DNA of 64,000 nucleotides from Pseudomonas citronellolis (GTDB lineage Bacteria > Pseudomonadota > Gammaproteobacteria > Pseudomonadales > Pseudomonadaceae): assembly GCF_900112375.1 (NCBI RefSeq), contig NZ_FOLS01000018.1, positions 1 through 64,000 on the forward strand. The letters run 5' to 3'. Of the stretch, positions 63,741 to 64,000 are shown one piece after another. The translations under genes were made by a program, and so were the position numbers. Under the pieces are notes generated by a model. That model was not told where the DNA came from and did not search any database. It saw only the letters and a list, made by a program, of their open reading frames with translations. Each line of letters begins with the position of its first letter. Within the stretch, counting starts at the first letter, position 1.

Positions 63741-64000
63741 TCAGAAGTCGTAGCGGACCGAGGCGCCCAGGGTGCGCGGCTGGCCCACCGAGGCGGTGTA
63801 GGAGCCGTTGATGCTGGCGAAGGCGGCCAGGTAGTAGTCCTTGTCGAAGGCGTTCTTCAGCCACACCGAGGCGTCCAGCTGGCCGTCGCCGAGGTCGTGG
63901 CGCACGCCCACGGAGAAGTTCGCCAGGCCGTAGCCGGGGATCTTCGAGAGTTCGGAATCGTCCAGGGTGCCCTCGGCCTCGGAGCGGTACGAATAGCTGG
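63741..64000 (-). CDS. TonB-dependent receptor, C-terminal end (5' part outside window)
   Basis: The frame is open from the window edge to a stop at 63741-63743, giving the last 86 residues. They read as outer-membrane beta-strands with NFSVGVRHDLGDGQLDASVWLKNAFDKDYY, and end in TLGASVRYDF with the terminal Phe of TonB-dependent receptors. LKNAFDKDYY is a typical motif near the end of the barrel. Ligand unknown; the neighbours suggest a sulfur-containing organic compound. Confidence 0.9.
   Translation of the reverse strand, partial: SYSYRSEAEGTLDDSELSKIPGYGLANFSVGVRHDLGDGQLDASVWLKNAFDKDYYLAAFASINGSYTASVGQPRTLGASVRYDF

Overview
The window is a chromosomal segment of a high-GC Pseudomonas. Gene content and order follow, from memory, the P. 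aeruginosa PAO1 block from about PA0918 to PA0976: cytochrome b561, mprF with its partner hydrolase, dinB, ldhA, gacS, pirRS/pirA, cysM, rlmD, relA, mazG, lpxO, purMN, hda, wrbA, proS, oprD, dps, aspS, ruvCAB, tol-pal, queE/queC and tRNA-Lys. The proteins are close to but not identical with those of P. aeruginosa. A gcsR-gcvHPT glycine-cleavage cluster sits between dinB and ldhA, where I do not recall it in PAO1. The best guess is a non-aeruginosa member of the P. aeruginosa lineage; the species cannot be fixed from sequence alone.

Layout. 1-5.5 kb: the tail of an IS110-type transposase, a dispersed repeat, cytochrome b561, the aminoacyl-phosphatidylglycerol hydrolase/synthase pair, and two tandem initiator tRNA units, each with its own promoter and terminator. 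5.7-13.4 kb: dinB, then the glycine-cleavage cluster with a complete sigma-54 control region (three GcsR-type sites, an IHF site, a -24/-12 promoter). Two inverted copies of a ~140-bp palindromic element bracket gcsR-gcvHP, and a strong terminator hairpin lies directly against the gcvT ribosome binding site. 13.7-24 kb: small envelope and zinc-ribbon proteins, ldhA, the GacS hybrid kinase and the PirRS/PirA siderophore uptake system. 23-35 kb: cysM-rlmD-relA-mazG, lpxO, purMN and hda. 35-45 kb: redox and membrane proteins, a PilZ protein, a thioredoxin-like lipoprotein, acylphosphatase, proS and an OprD-type porin. 45-49 kb: HIT protein, slyX, a repeat-packed intergenic region, a membrane-anchored cold-shock-domain protein and Dps. 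49-61.5 kb: aspS, yebC, ruvCAB, ybgC-tolQRA-tolB-pal-cpoB, queE/queC and tRNA-Lys. 61.6-64 kb: two TauD-type dioxygenases and the end of a TonB-dependent receptor, probably a sulfur-scavenging cluster.

Most of the window is core housekeeping sequence. I found no phage, CRISPR array, toxin-antitoxin or defence system. The interesting signals are regulatory and repeat-based: the gcv control region and its possible attenuator, the inverted elements around gcsR-gcvHP, a sigma-54-like promoter before a 65-residue unknown protein, and a pair of composite repeats of which one is interrupted by 129 bp.
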